DNA from: Acanthosoma haemorrhoidale
Taxonomy: Eukaryota > Arthropoda > Insecta > Hemiptera > Acanthosomatidae
NCBI GenBank assembly: GCA_930367205.1
Contig: OV884012.1
Location: 55,015,239-55,079,238, forward strand
Direction of reading: 5' to 3'
Length of the DNA: 64,000 nt
Position 1 is the stretch's first letter. Each line of letters opens with the position of its first letter. Both the position numbers and the translations under genes were made by a program. Below, in pieces: positions 1-11,600 of this stretch. The notes beneath the pieces are model-generated. The model saw only the letters and a list, made by a program, of their open reading frames with translations. It was not told the DNA's origin and made no database searches.

Positions 1-39
1 ATTAGGAACATTCCCTGATATTTGTCAATCAAAATAATA

Positions 40-1644
40 AAAAATGCTGTATCAAAAGCATGCCCTCGTCGAAGAGTTCCTATTAAAACAAAAGATAACA
101 CCTGATGATTTGGTGAGGAAAGGTGTCATGGAACCAATAAGTGAGCCTGATAAATGGGTTAACTATCTAGTAGTTGAAAAACCAGACTCATCCCTTAGAT
201 TATGTATTGACCCATAACAGTTAAACAAATTTTCAGTAAGGGACTATAAAAAAATTCCCACTTTTGAGGAGATTAGCCTCCTAGACTTTACATATACATA
301 TACCTATCAAATTATGATGCCCAATTGAATAAAATCAAAGGTATGGTTGGGAAACTTTGCCATGCTAGGTTCCTTCGAGCAAAATAAACCTGATCAAATG
401 CAAGCTGATTCAAGCATGGATGTTGACTACAAGGTGTTCCCTTATCCAAGAAGGGAAACCAATATTATTTGCTAGTCGATCTATCACAGATTGTGAAACC
501 AATTGTGCTCAAATTGAGAATGAGCTACTCGCACAAACGTTCATAATTTTGTTTATGGAAAGTGACGGCCTTGACAAACCATTCACTCTTAACATCTATT
601 CTTAATAAAGATCTGAATAAAATTAAAAACAACAGAATTAAAAGATTGAGGCTAAAATTGTTGCCATATTCATTTGAATTACAGTACCTTCCTTGGAAAT
701 ATATGTTCATTGCTGATTTGTTGTCTACAAATATAGAACCTGAATGATGATGTTACTATGAATGATAAGGTTCATACAGTAGGAATAACACTGTCATTCT
801 CAGATGTCCAATACAAAACTTTTATTCAGGAAACCAGTGCTGATGCTGTATTGTCAATATTCATGGAATATTATAATGGAGGATGGTCAAACTCTGCTAG
901 TGATAGTTGTAGCATTATTATAACCTCTGTAATGAAATTACTTTTGATAATAGACTTCTGTTCTGCAATGGTCAGTTATTGGTACCTTTCAGTCTACGAA
1001 ATTGCATTTTCTTGAGCTTCTTCATGAAACTCACCTAGGAATTGAAAAGATTAAAACTAAAATAATTTTTGTATTGGCCGAGTATTTTATCTAATGTAAG
1101 GAATATGATTTAGTTGTGTGATGTGCCAAAGGTTTCTAAGGAGTGATATTAATGAACCCTGTGTCCACATGAAATCCCTAATATTCCATTTTACAAAATA
1201 GTAATGGATATTGCAGAACATAACAAAGATTATTTTCTTGTTGTTGTTGTTGACTTCTAGTCAAGATGGGTTGAGGTTTTAAAAATTGAAGATGAATCAA
1301 GTCTGTCTGTAATAAAAGTGATTAAGCCAATATTTGCTAGATTTGGCATACCAAAAATCATTGTTGCTGATAATAATCCATTTCTGTCAAGCAATTTGGA
1401 TACATTTGCCAAACAGTGCAGTTTTAAAATAATGACAACCAGCCCAAATCATTCTCAGAACAATGGGCTTGTAGAAAAAACAGTTGGTGTTGTTAAGTCC
1501 ATGCTTAAGAAATGTCTCTATAATAATCAGGATTTTGATCTTTACCTCCTGAATTACAGAAATTCTAGTGTTGCTGGCTTGGGTTACTCTCCTCCACAGT
1601 TACTTATGAGTGGAAATCTTACGACAAAGATACACATAAAATAA
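40..1644 (+). mobile_element. Decayed Ty3/gypsy-type retrotransposon pol fragment
   Basis: Pieces of a gypsy-type pol follow each other in the right order on the plus strand but in shifting frames. At 80-285 is the N-terminal part of reverse transcriptase (VVEKPDSSLRLCIDP, then KIPTFEEI). At 405-745 are RNase H pieces (LFASRSITDCETNCAQIENELLA; later FELQYLPWKYMFIADLLS). At about 960-1130 is a trace of the integrase zinc-binding region. At 1200-1640 is the integrase core, with the acidic residues of the DDE triad in VVVVDF, VADNNPF and NGLVEKTV. The reverse transcriptase core with its catalytic aspartates is missing between about 290 and 420, and stops and frameshifts are frequent. No LTRs were recognised. 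This is a dead copy. Assignment to Ty3/gypsy rests on domain order (RT, RNase H, integrase) and motif wording; the exact lineage is not determined. Confidence 0.85.
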
Positions 1645-2545
1645 AAAAGATATACCCTAAGTAGGTATACTACATATTAATAAATAATAGTAACCTAGAT
1701 TATGCAATAGGAATGAAATAAAAATCAACACTCTATTATTAGTTACTACTTTATGGAACTACTCATTTGTTTGTGATGGTGAACAATTAAATTATCTTGT
1801 TTGAATACATCTAATGATGGAGTGTGGCAAATGGAGTTCCAAAAGGATATTTCAATTAAGACAAAAGAAGTGGTTGGCTTATAGTTCTATGGAGAGGGGG
1901 GGGGGGGGGGGTTAAGGACATAAGATGAATTATCAGAAGCATGTTTATCATAAATTAGTATCTGCTTTGGTGTGGAATGTAGAGAAGGTTCTTGGGTAAA
2001 GATAAGTAAGAAAGAAAGGCACCAAGGAAATATTTGCAATGATGGTTTCGAGCAGGCCATTTAAATTGAGAATAAAAGGGGGTCATTCTAGAATCTCTGT
2101 GAACCCAGTGGGAATTAAAGACAACGCTTAGGGAGATATTATCCTTTGGGCTGTTTGAGAGACAGAATATGAGTTTATTTAATGCCCCATTACTTGTTTA
2201 AGTTGCCTTTTTTCATTTTCTAGGCCCTGCCCCATTTATTGTACATTAAACTCTACACCCATTATACAGCTTATTTTAATGCTTATAATGGGCATACCTG
2301 AAATGGAAGGAAGTTGCGATTTCCCCTAGCACTGTACAATGCTACTGATATAGTTTTTCCTATTTTAAACTTTATTTGCCCTGCTATGCTAACTTTGGCT
2401 ATTCAATCTAACAGCCCATTGTTAGATGTTGCCTTGCAATATTGCACATTATAGGCATAATAGAGCGTGAAATGGTGGGAATTATAATAATTAATTTGTA
2501 TTCAAATAAATAAATTGAAAAGATAAAGTTATTAATGAATTTTAG
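1645..2545. other. Non-coding stretch with a 16-G tract
   Basis: No coding signal was recognised. The only landmark is an uninterrupted run of 16 G at 1896-1911. The stretch is probably an intron of the plus-strand gene whose last exons follow at 2546, because that exon opens with an acceptor-like tttag and needs two bases carried from an upstream exon that I could not find. Confidence 0.4.
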
Positions 2546-4056
2546 GTGAAATTCTAGCAAAAGATTATGAATGCTGGTTCAGTGAAGTGGCAGCAGCAGA
2601 ACAGGTTTCTCAAGTTGCTGAAGCTTTTAATGAACTTTGCAGGTAATAAACACATTTTACTTATCCATAGTTTATGTCTATTAATTATATATGTATCATT
2701 GTATATGTACTGTAGCGAGGCTACGTTTTTTAAACATTATGAATACAAGTCTAAATCAGTTTACACTTCATACATAATATAATACCATTTTTACAATGCA
2801 ATGTATTTTATGTAAACAACATTTTACATATTATGGTTGCAGCTATATTCTTGTGGGGAGGATAATTAGCCACTGTACTAATAACTTAGTCAATTATGCT
2901 AAGATAAAGCACGTAACACAAACATGGGCTTGATACATCCATTGTCATAGATAGCAAGAAGAGAAATTTTCAATAGAATTGTGAAAAAAGTTTCTTAGTT
3001 AACGCTGACTGACTGAAGTGGAAATGATTAGAAATAATATTTGATGTTAATGACTCAACAGGCAGGTAATGCGAGGGAATCATAGAAAAAAGGCAGGGAA
3101 GGGTGATTCCGGATGGGGAGTGAAGAGGAGAAAGAAAATTGAATTACTTTTATATCAAAAAACAAAAATTCTATGGCAGTTGTGAAATTGTAAAAAGAAC
3201 AGTCTTATTGCGAGTCCAAAAAATACACTGATCTTAAATGTGCAATTTATGATCAGTGCAGGCTAAAACGGTTTGTAGGAATTGTCTATAATTAGATCTG
3301 TTACTTTGTTTACAAAATAATTGACACATACACACACACACATGTACATGCATTGACTGCAATTTTTTTTTTGACTCAGAATATGAACAGAGTATGCAAT
3401 CTGGTTTTTATAACTTATCAGGCTGTACCATTTTTAATGGCTTATTACTTCTTTTTCTGTCTGGGTAAAAAACTATAGAATATTAATTATTATTATGACT
3501 AAAAGGGTTAGTTTGTTTTAGAATAAATTTCTTAATATTGATGAATTACCAAAAACAAAGTTTTCTTCTGTGACATACCTTGCAGGTACTCCTGGATAAA
3601 GAGAAACACTCACTTACTGGAGGTGCCCATTTGGCAAAGTACCTCATTATTGGGCAGCTAAACACATCATGGCTAGGGTTTAAAAAAATACATGTGGCTA
3701 AAATATCATTTAACTCTTAATAAAACAGTGTGTTATCGCTGATAACACAGCAGTTACTACGCTTAACTGCTTGATGGTATAAAAGGTTCTGAGTTTGAGC
3801 CCCTAAAGTCAGTGATTTGTATTCCACTTGTAAAATTCCAATAAAAAAAAATTATGATGTTGAATGCTTGTAAATTTGTCATTAATAAATAATATTACAA
3901 AGATCAATTATAATAAGTAATAAACTTTTTAGGGAGGTGTTGAGTGTACGAAGAAGAAATAAGCAGTCACTTCTCGACCGAATGCTGGGTGGTGGAAAAT
4001 CATCAGTAAAAGCATATGCCCGAGGAAAAAGTGACAGTGCTCTTCCGAAGGAATGA
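2546..4056 (+). CDS. 3' end of an unidentified gene: last two coding exons
   Basis: The penultimate exon is 2546-2642, after tttag and ending AG|gtaata. The last exon is 3933-4056, after tttttag and ending in TGA at 4054-4056. The intron is 2643-3932. Frames match across the junction: the AG left at 2641-2642 joins the G at 3933 to form an Arg codon. The 97-nt exon encodes 31 full codons, reading EILAKDYECWFSEVAAAEQ and onward. The last exon encodes a basic tail beginning EVLSVRRRNKQSLLDRMLGG and ending ARGKSDSALPKE. QSLLDRML loosely recalls a PCNA-interacting peptide but lacks its aromatic pair. I do not recognise the protein and found no exon further upstream. It lies tail-to-tail with GTF2E2, with 1.6 kb between the two stop codons. 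Splice borders, phase agreement and non-random amino-acid content support a real gene end; the function is unknown. Confidence 0.6.
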
Positions 4057-5665
4057 CTCACTTTTGGACTAGCGACAAAAAGAAAAGTTGCGTTCATTAT
4101 GGATACAATACAATTTTATATATGCACATGAGTTGTATTCTCCCAGAAATGAAAATTTAAATACAGCTCAACGCCCCACTAGAGCTAAAATATTGTAGAG
4201 TAAATTAATTATACTACTTATTTTGGAATGCAGAGGCTCTCTATCAAATATTTTTATAATATGCTAGATTTTAATAAGAATACTGTTTATATAAAATACA
4301 CATAATTCAAGTGTAATTATAAGCAATATACAACAAAGCACATCATGTATTTAAGAAAATATATTGTGCAAATAATTTCTCACTATTGAGGGAGGGAAGG
4401 TGTATGGTTAATTTCATAATTATAGTGATTTTGCTGTCTTAAGATCTAACTGAACTGAACAATACCGTTAAAGCCATAGCGATGACAATATGAAGAAATA
4501 GTTCATATGTTTTGTGAACTTCTAAATGAAGAACAGTTTGTAGGTAATCTATTTGCCTGTGGTATGAAACATCACACTAACCAAGACCTATGCATGTTAT
4601 TTCTCATTATTAACTTACTGTAATGTGTGCAGCTATATCAATATCAGGAGCAACCAAACAAAATATTTGTTCATTAATATTACTGTTATTAAGGCGTGGC
4701 TCAATGCATTCATTATAAAAAGTTCAGTATATTTTATGATGAATTATAAATAAATGTCAAATGTAAATATGAAAACAGTCTTGGACATACATATGCTGTA
4801 GTACATATCATTAAGAGTGCCTCATTACAAAAAAATCTTCAGAGAATCATTTCATCCCAAGGATAATGTTCAAATAAATAAAATGTAGTCAATAGATTTA
4901 TCAGTAGAATTGTTCTGTAAATGCATTTTATAGTTTATAAGCATAAGATTTGTGAACTGTGATATAAGGTAGATCTAAAATATTTAATTATAATTTTGAA
5001 ATGTATTTATGTTCTACCAGTTGTAACTTACGAACATTGTCATCAGAACATAGTGTCGACAATAGATTGTTTACATTTTTATAGTGAAGTTTGAATTCTA
5101 TTTATTTTTATATAAAACATATTATGTATTGATATTATATCATGTACCTTAAATGTAAAATTTAAATAAAAATTGTCAAAATAATCAATGCAGCATTAAA
5201 TACTGTGTAAATGAACTTAGATGTCTAAAATGTTATTCAAATTTTAAATATGATCTCTAATTAATCAGAAAAATTAAATTTAGGATTTATAAAAGCTTGT
5301 ACTATGACACATTAATTTGCAAAATGAAAAAATAGAAAATGAACATAAGTTTTTCAGTAATTAGTACCCTAAAATGAATAAAGGAAAACATAATTACAGA
5401 ATTTTGATAAAGGTAAAAAATAATTTTTTTTTGTATAATTTTAAAAGCAAAATTCTATTTATCATTTTTGATAGATTAACCTGTACATTATTAACTATCA
5501 ACACAGAAGACTGTCAGTATTATCAGTTGAAATTAAATTATTGAAACAAATGAATATTTTCATAAAAAATACAGGGTTATAAATCAAATAATGAGAGATT
5601 ACATTTTAATTATATAAAAATATATTATTATTTACAGTATTACACATTCAAGTGTTGTTTTACAC
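4057..5665. other. Convergent intergenic region (3' UTRs)
   Basis: AT-rich sequence between two convergent genes. It should contain the 3' UTR of the plus-strand gene (AATAAA-like signals near 4748 and 4866) and of GTF2E2 from the other side. No ORF or element was recognised. Confidence 0.4.
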
Positions 5666-8600
5666 TTATTTATCATTATCATATGTTTCGAGGACATCTG
5701 CCAAATGTTCATTATCTCTTGGTTTCTTGAATTGTCGTTTCCTTTGAACAGGCTTCTTCCGTTTATGCATTGGCAATGGTTTTTTCAGGCCATGGTCTTG
5801 CATGGATCGAATACCCTGAAATTGTAATAAGTTATAACTAAAATATTTAATTACAAAAAAAAAAATCATTTAACTGACCACAATACTTAATAAATAAACA
5901 TATGTAAGTAACCAGAAGGGGGTCAGAAAAAAAAATCACTAGAACTTAGATGTCCAAGCTGAGAGCATTGCAGAATGTAAATCTATAAGTTTCATTATTC
6001 TTAGATAAAGTTTCTAAAGGTGCAGGTGAGGTGTAATACAGTGTTGGAGCAGGAATGATACCCCTCCCTCCCCTCTTAAGCCTGCACTTAGGCAGCAACT
6101 GCCATGGTGTAAACTGTACGACAGTTGCTGTCATGACAGCATACACTGCTGTGACAGTATTGTCGCACTATCAGGTTTGACAAGATAGTTAAAAGTAGGT
6201 GTCGCGATTTTGACAACTATTTTCACATTAACTGCCGCATGTATATGCCTTGACAGAGAACTGTGCCTTGTTTACTTATATCATCTTATCAACAATTTCA
6301 CAGGCGGGAGAACATTGTTTTGATACTGTCTGAATACTTTCATTAGACTATGTCTGAACTTGAAATTGATTCGTTTCACAGTTCTTCTTTGAGAAGTATC
6401 AAAGGTTTCCCTGTTTATGGAGTAATGCGATTTATACTTCTAAAACCGCCTGAAGTGAGTATCAGCAAAGAGATCCCTCCTTCAATGGTTCAACGAAGGA
6501 AGTGAGGCAACAAATTCAAAGTATTAGGGGAATATAAATCAAGAAAGGAATAAAAGATGATGTCATTGGGAACTAGGATAGGGAGGAAAGATGTATATAA
6601 ATCGAATCTAATATGGTTTGATGTAGCTGATAGCTTCCTGAGGCAAAATGGACTGGAGAATTTTTAAGATTTCAAAAACAATTGAACCTACTGCAGTAAT
6701 CAATTATACATCCGCCCTTCTTCCAACTGACTGTCCTCTGGTTAGCTGTCATCATGTAGATATGGCTTAGTAAGAACAATTCCACACGGTCTCACTGTCA
6801 TGATAGTACTATCACAGAAAACTGTCACAGTGTAAACTTCACTTACCGAAAGTCGTGTAAAGACACATTTAGAGCCAAACTATCATGTGTTATAAGAATG
6901 ATTCCAAATTATAGGTAGTGATAATAATTTATTAATGTTACTTTAAAAAACATCAACACAATGTGGGCATTTTAAAAGAGAAGTGATTTGTAGAGAAATA
7001 TATTGTATGATATTTTAATGTGATGATTTTTAATGGTGTTTGTTTAAATAAACTCGGAAAAAGCAAGCGTTGAAACCGTAATAACGATCCGTGGTTCATG
7101 CCTATGAAAGTATGAACTTTTTATTGTCGTCATATTAATTATTAATATTTATAATAAAAATAATATCATAATTAATATAAACATTTATTTTATAAACTAC
7201 ATAAATTAAGCAAAGTATAAATATCCGAACAACCAAAGAGATCAAGAGTCAAGAAGGCAGCGGTAGGTAAAGAGAAACCGGCATGAGGACGAAAAACAAA
7301 CACTCTTTCATCAGGACCCGGCAGAGCAGGTAGCAGACCTACGCTAAGGCCTGGTGGTGCATCAGAGAGAAGCGGCCCCAGACTTTCACCAGATGCGACA
7401 ACAAAGGAAGACGTCTGGAACCACGCGCTGCAGTTTTAGAACAAGTATGCTAATCCGAATCATGCAATAGAAGACGACCATCGAAGGATACCAACACAAA
7501 GACACACTGGCCAGTATAATTACGTAAATTTAGATTTAATATACTTTTATTACGTACGTATTAATTTTTTGTATATCAATTTTTATATATTCAATGTGTG
7601 TAAATAAAACCAATATTCCTTTTGCCAGAAGTTTCCTATAATTTTATTAACAGAACCTTGAGATAACGCTAAAGTTTAAAATATAAAGTTTTAAATTATA
7701 TGAAAAAATATATAATTAAAATATATAGAAATAATAAATATTTGAATATTTGGCGCCCGCCAAACAGGCAAATGTTAATAAGGAAATCTGGTTAAAGGAT
7801 TGATTGGATAAAAGTGTGTCACGAAAAATTGTTTAATTTTGATATAAAGGTTAGGTCTAGACTTTAAAATTGGTATTTGTGGTTGATTCATATTGTTAAA
7901 GTTTAGTCATGGAAAGCGTAAGTGAGTCAAGCCAGGGGAAGAGTAGGATAGAGAGGATGTTTGAATTAATGTTAGAAAAAACTAAATTAATGTTTAAAGA
8001 AAATGTGGAAGAAAATGAACGGAATCTTGAAGAAAAGATTAAAAATGTACATAATAAATTCTATAAAATTGTGGAAGAACGTAACAAAAAATTTAAAGAA
8101 AATAATCGATATAGTAGCGAAAAATTTAACGAAAATAAACGTAGCACGGACGAACAATGTAACAAAAATAAACGTAGTACGGACGAACAATGTAACGAAA
8201 ATAAACGTACTACGGACGAACAATGTAACGAAAATAAACCAAATTTACAAAATTCTTCCAAAGAGTCCAATGTACAACTAGAGGAAAAAATACATACTTT
8301 CAAAATGGAAATTAAATTTGAGAAAAAAATAACATGCATAAATAATAAACCGGTAATTGATCCTGATGAAATAAAAATAATTAATAGTCATAATAAGTTA
8401 GAGACTCAGCAATTTAAAAAATCAGACCCAAAAGAGATTATAAATAAAATTAAAAGTACAATGGTTAAAATTTTAAATAAGAAGAAATTAGAATTTAAAA
8501 TTTTATGTCATTTTAGTGAAATTCCCCTTTGCGAGTTTAGTGAAAATAACTTGAAAATAAATAGAAGGAAGGATTTTAAAAATAACTTCAGTGATACTTT

Positions 8601-11600
8601 TTGGGCTATAGAGTATAATTTTAAAAAGAAAAGGAAAAAAGAGCTATACTTTATTATTACGAAATAATGGTAATCGAATAAATATAAAAAGCAATTAAAA
8701 AATTCATAAATAAAATAAAAAATTTAAAATTAATAGAAAATCTATTATTAAAAAATGGCAATTAGGCACGTGTAAAGTTTGGAAATTAAAGTTTATTATA
8801 GTGTAATATCAAAGTTGAAAATACGGTAAAAGATATAGAAAAGCTAGAAATTTAAAATCAATTAAAATAATTTAATATAAAATAACATCAATCAGGCCAT
8901 GTAAGAAAATGGAATTTAAAGTTTATTATAGAGTATTAAAGTGTTAAAATGTTTAGTTGTACAATAAAATTTGAAAATATGGTAAAAGACATTGAAAAGC
9001 TTGAAATTAAAATCAATTAAAGTAATTTATTATAAAATAACATCAATCAGACACATGGAAGAATTTGGAAATTTAAGTTTATTATATTGTATTAAAATGT
9101 TAGAATGTTTAACTATACAATCAAAGTTGAAAATGTGTTAAAGTCTAAATCTAAAAACTAGAGAATTAAATTTAATTTAGAAATGTTATTATGAAAATAA
9201 TCTCAATCAAGCAAGGTAAAGACTTGAAAATGAAAAATTATTGTAATAATTGAATGTTTAAATTTCTGTATGGTACATGTAAAATTTTGATGACACACAT
9301 TTTGGTATTGTAATTTAGTTATAAGAAAATCAAAATGATTAATATGATGAACAAGTAAATGTAAAATCAATAGTAAAGTAAATAAAAAATTTTTTTTTAG
9401 ACAAGCTCAAAAAATTTTTTTAATCGGAGCAGACCTGAATGTTATGATATTTTAATGTGATGATTTTTAATGGTGTTTGTTTAAATAAACTCGGAAAAAG
9501 CAAGCGTTGAAACCGTAATAACGATCCGTGGTTCATGCCTATGAAAGTATGAACTTTTTATTGTCGTCATATTAATTATTAATATTTATGATAAAAATAA
9601 TATCATAATTAATATAAACATTTATTTTATAAACTACATAAATTAAGCAAAGTATAAATATCCGAACAACCAAAGAGATCAAGAGTCAAGAAGGCAGCGG
9701 TAGGTAGAGAGAAACCGGCATGAGGACGAAAAACAAACACTCTTTCATCAGGACCCGGCAGAGCAAGTAGCGGACCTACGCTAAGGTCTGGTGGTGCATC
9801 AGAGAGAAGCGGCCCCAGACTTTCACCAGATGCGACAACAAAGGAAGATGTCTGGAACCACGCGCTGCAGTTTTAGAACAAGTATGCTAATCCGAATCAC
9901 GCAATAGAAGACGACCATCGAAGGATACCAACCCAAAGATACACTGGCCAGTATAATTACGTAAATTTAGATTTAATATTGTACTTTTATTACGTATGTA
10001 TTAATTTTTAGTATATCAATTTTTATATATTCAATGTGTGTAAATAAAACCAATATTCCTTTTGCCAGAAGTTTCCTATAATTTTATTAACAGAACCTTG
10101 AGATAATGTTAAAGTTTAAAATATAAAGTTTTAAATTATATGAAAAAATATATAATTAAAATATATAGAAATAATAAATATTTGAATAATATATATACCT
10201 GCTTCTCCAAATACTCTTCTATCTTTTGTTCATCCATGCTTTCTACAGCCACAGATCGCCAAAGCTTTTGAAATTCATCATCCAAGCCTAAATTTGCTGC
10301 TTTGTCGTTATAAAACATTATTTTCTTCTTATCTACCGGCCGTGCAATGTATATAATTTCATTTTGCAAACTCTAAAAATGAAATTTCATTTTAGTCAAT
10401 CATTATTAAATATGCCTCCCCATGATCATCTATTTTATTTTATAATTAACTTAATCTAACTTAACTTTATAAAAATGAAGTATTTTAAATTTTATATAAA
10501 TGGAAAATAATTTGAAACATGTACAATTATTTAGATAAATACAACATACATGTATATGTACATGGACCGCACGTTAAAACATAATAATTCAGGATTCCAT
10601 AGAATTTAAAAAAATAAGCTAAAACCTTTGAAACTATTTTATTTCAAAAGTTCGAGGCTCTACTTGATAAGAATATTGTGGCTTAGCCACAACTGACATT
10701 TTCTTGATTTTTATCTTTGTTTAAAGAAAACTGTTGAGAATTTTTATCAGCAATCTTTTCAGTTTTTTTTTATTAGCATCAAAATTACCAATTTTTCAAA
10801 GGAATAAATGCCTGAAAAAAACTGAAAAATTGACTAAAAATCAAAATTAGGTCACAATAGTCAAATTTATTGTTGGTTCTATAAACTTTATTTTTTAAAT
10901 TTAAATACAATGAAATAAAAAGGCATCATTAGTCATTAGTTTAAAAGTATGAAATTTTAACAAGGGATGTGTGACCTACTCAATTACACTTAGACTTAGG
11001 CCTATTAGTAACTCATATTTTTAACCAAAATAAAACAATCTTTAAGATTTTTTATTTGATTTTCTAATTCAATAGAGTTTAATTATTTTAAACTAATTTA
11101 ACTATGCAAAATAATTTGTAATCAACAAGAATGGCCATGATTGGTATACTCTATTCGGTGATTTCATAAAAGCTGTTAAAAAAAAAAGTATTGATAATCA
11201 ACCTTAAGAGCTTTTTCGCAATGAGGAAGCGATTCTTGGACATCTTCCAACATTATTCCCCCGAGTCCTTTCAAATCTTGCTGCCTTAACAATCGGAGAA
11301 GACCTTTTTTATCTTTAATTTTGTAAGGGGCTTTGAAAATGTATTTTCCTTCATTGTTAACTTCAATTTTAGGGTTGTTTGCTAAGGCTTCAGTCTGCAG
11401 CCACTAAAAAATATGTGTATACACAAAAATTAATAATTGTAATATTATAAATCATAGTCATTGGAATTAATGAAAAATAAACAATTATTTAAACATTACA
11501 AACTACAGCTTAAGGGGTAGAGTGGGTTTGAAATGTGGCAGTGCCTCACTAGTTATATATTTTTTAGTTATTTAGAACTAATTTATTCATTAATTAATTT

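Larger units (their letters stand above)
7004..10188 (+). mobile_element. Non-autonomous LTR retroelement with a gag-like ORF only
   Basis: Two long direct repeats (7004-7748 and 9440-10188) bound a 1.69-kb interior. Flanks carry ATATAT on both sides (6998-7003 and 10189-10194), a 6-bp target duplication. TGGCGCCCGCC starts two bases after the left LTR and serves as the primer-binding site. The LTRs contain an AATAAA in the same position. The interior holds one 252-codon frame (7909-8667) followed by AT-rich non-coding repeats. No protease, reverse transcriptase or integrase sequence is present, so the element must have moved with help from a relative. The LTRs differ at roughly 14 positions plus small indels (about 98% identical), indicating a fairly recent insertion. 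It sits in intron 5 of GTF2E2, opposite in orientation to the gene. Confidence 0.9.

Noticed and set aside
3583..3650. Extra exon of the plus-strand gene after TTGCAG at 3586
   Set aside because: Including it breaks the frame of the last exon, whereas the direct 2642/3933 junction keeps it open to a stop.
3735..3850. tRNA-like or SINE promoter (GAGTTTGAGCCCC resembling a B box); a similar GGGTTTGAGCC at about 50870
   Set aside because: The box departs from the GGTTCGA consensus at a key base, no convincing A box at proper spacing and no cloverleaf could be drawn.
7987..8339. Long frames on both strands overlapping the gag-like ORF (8003-8281 plus, 8223-7987 and 8339-8061 minus)
   Set aside because: They are shadows created by the AT-rich 33-bp repeats, which lack stops in several frames; only the 252-codon frame has the right position and a proper start.
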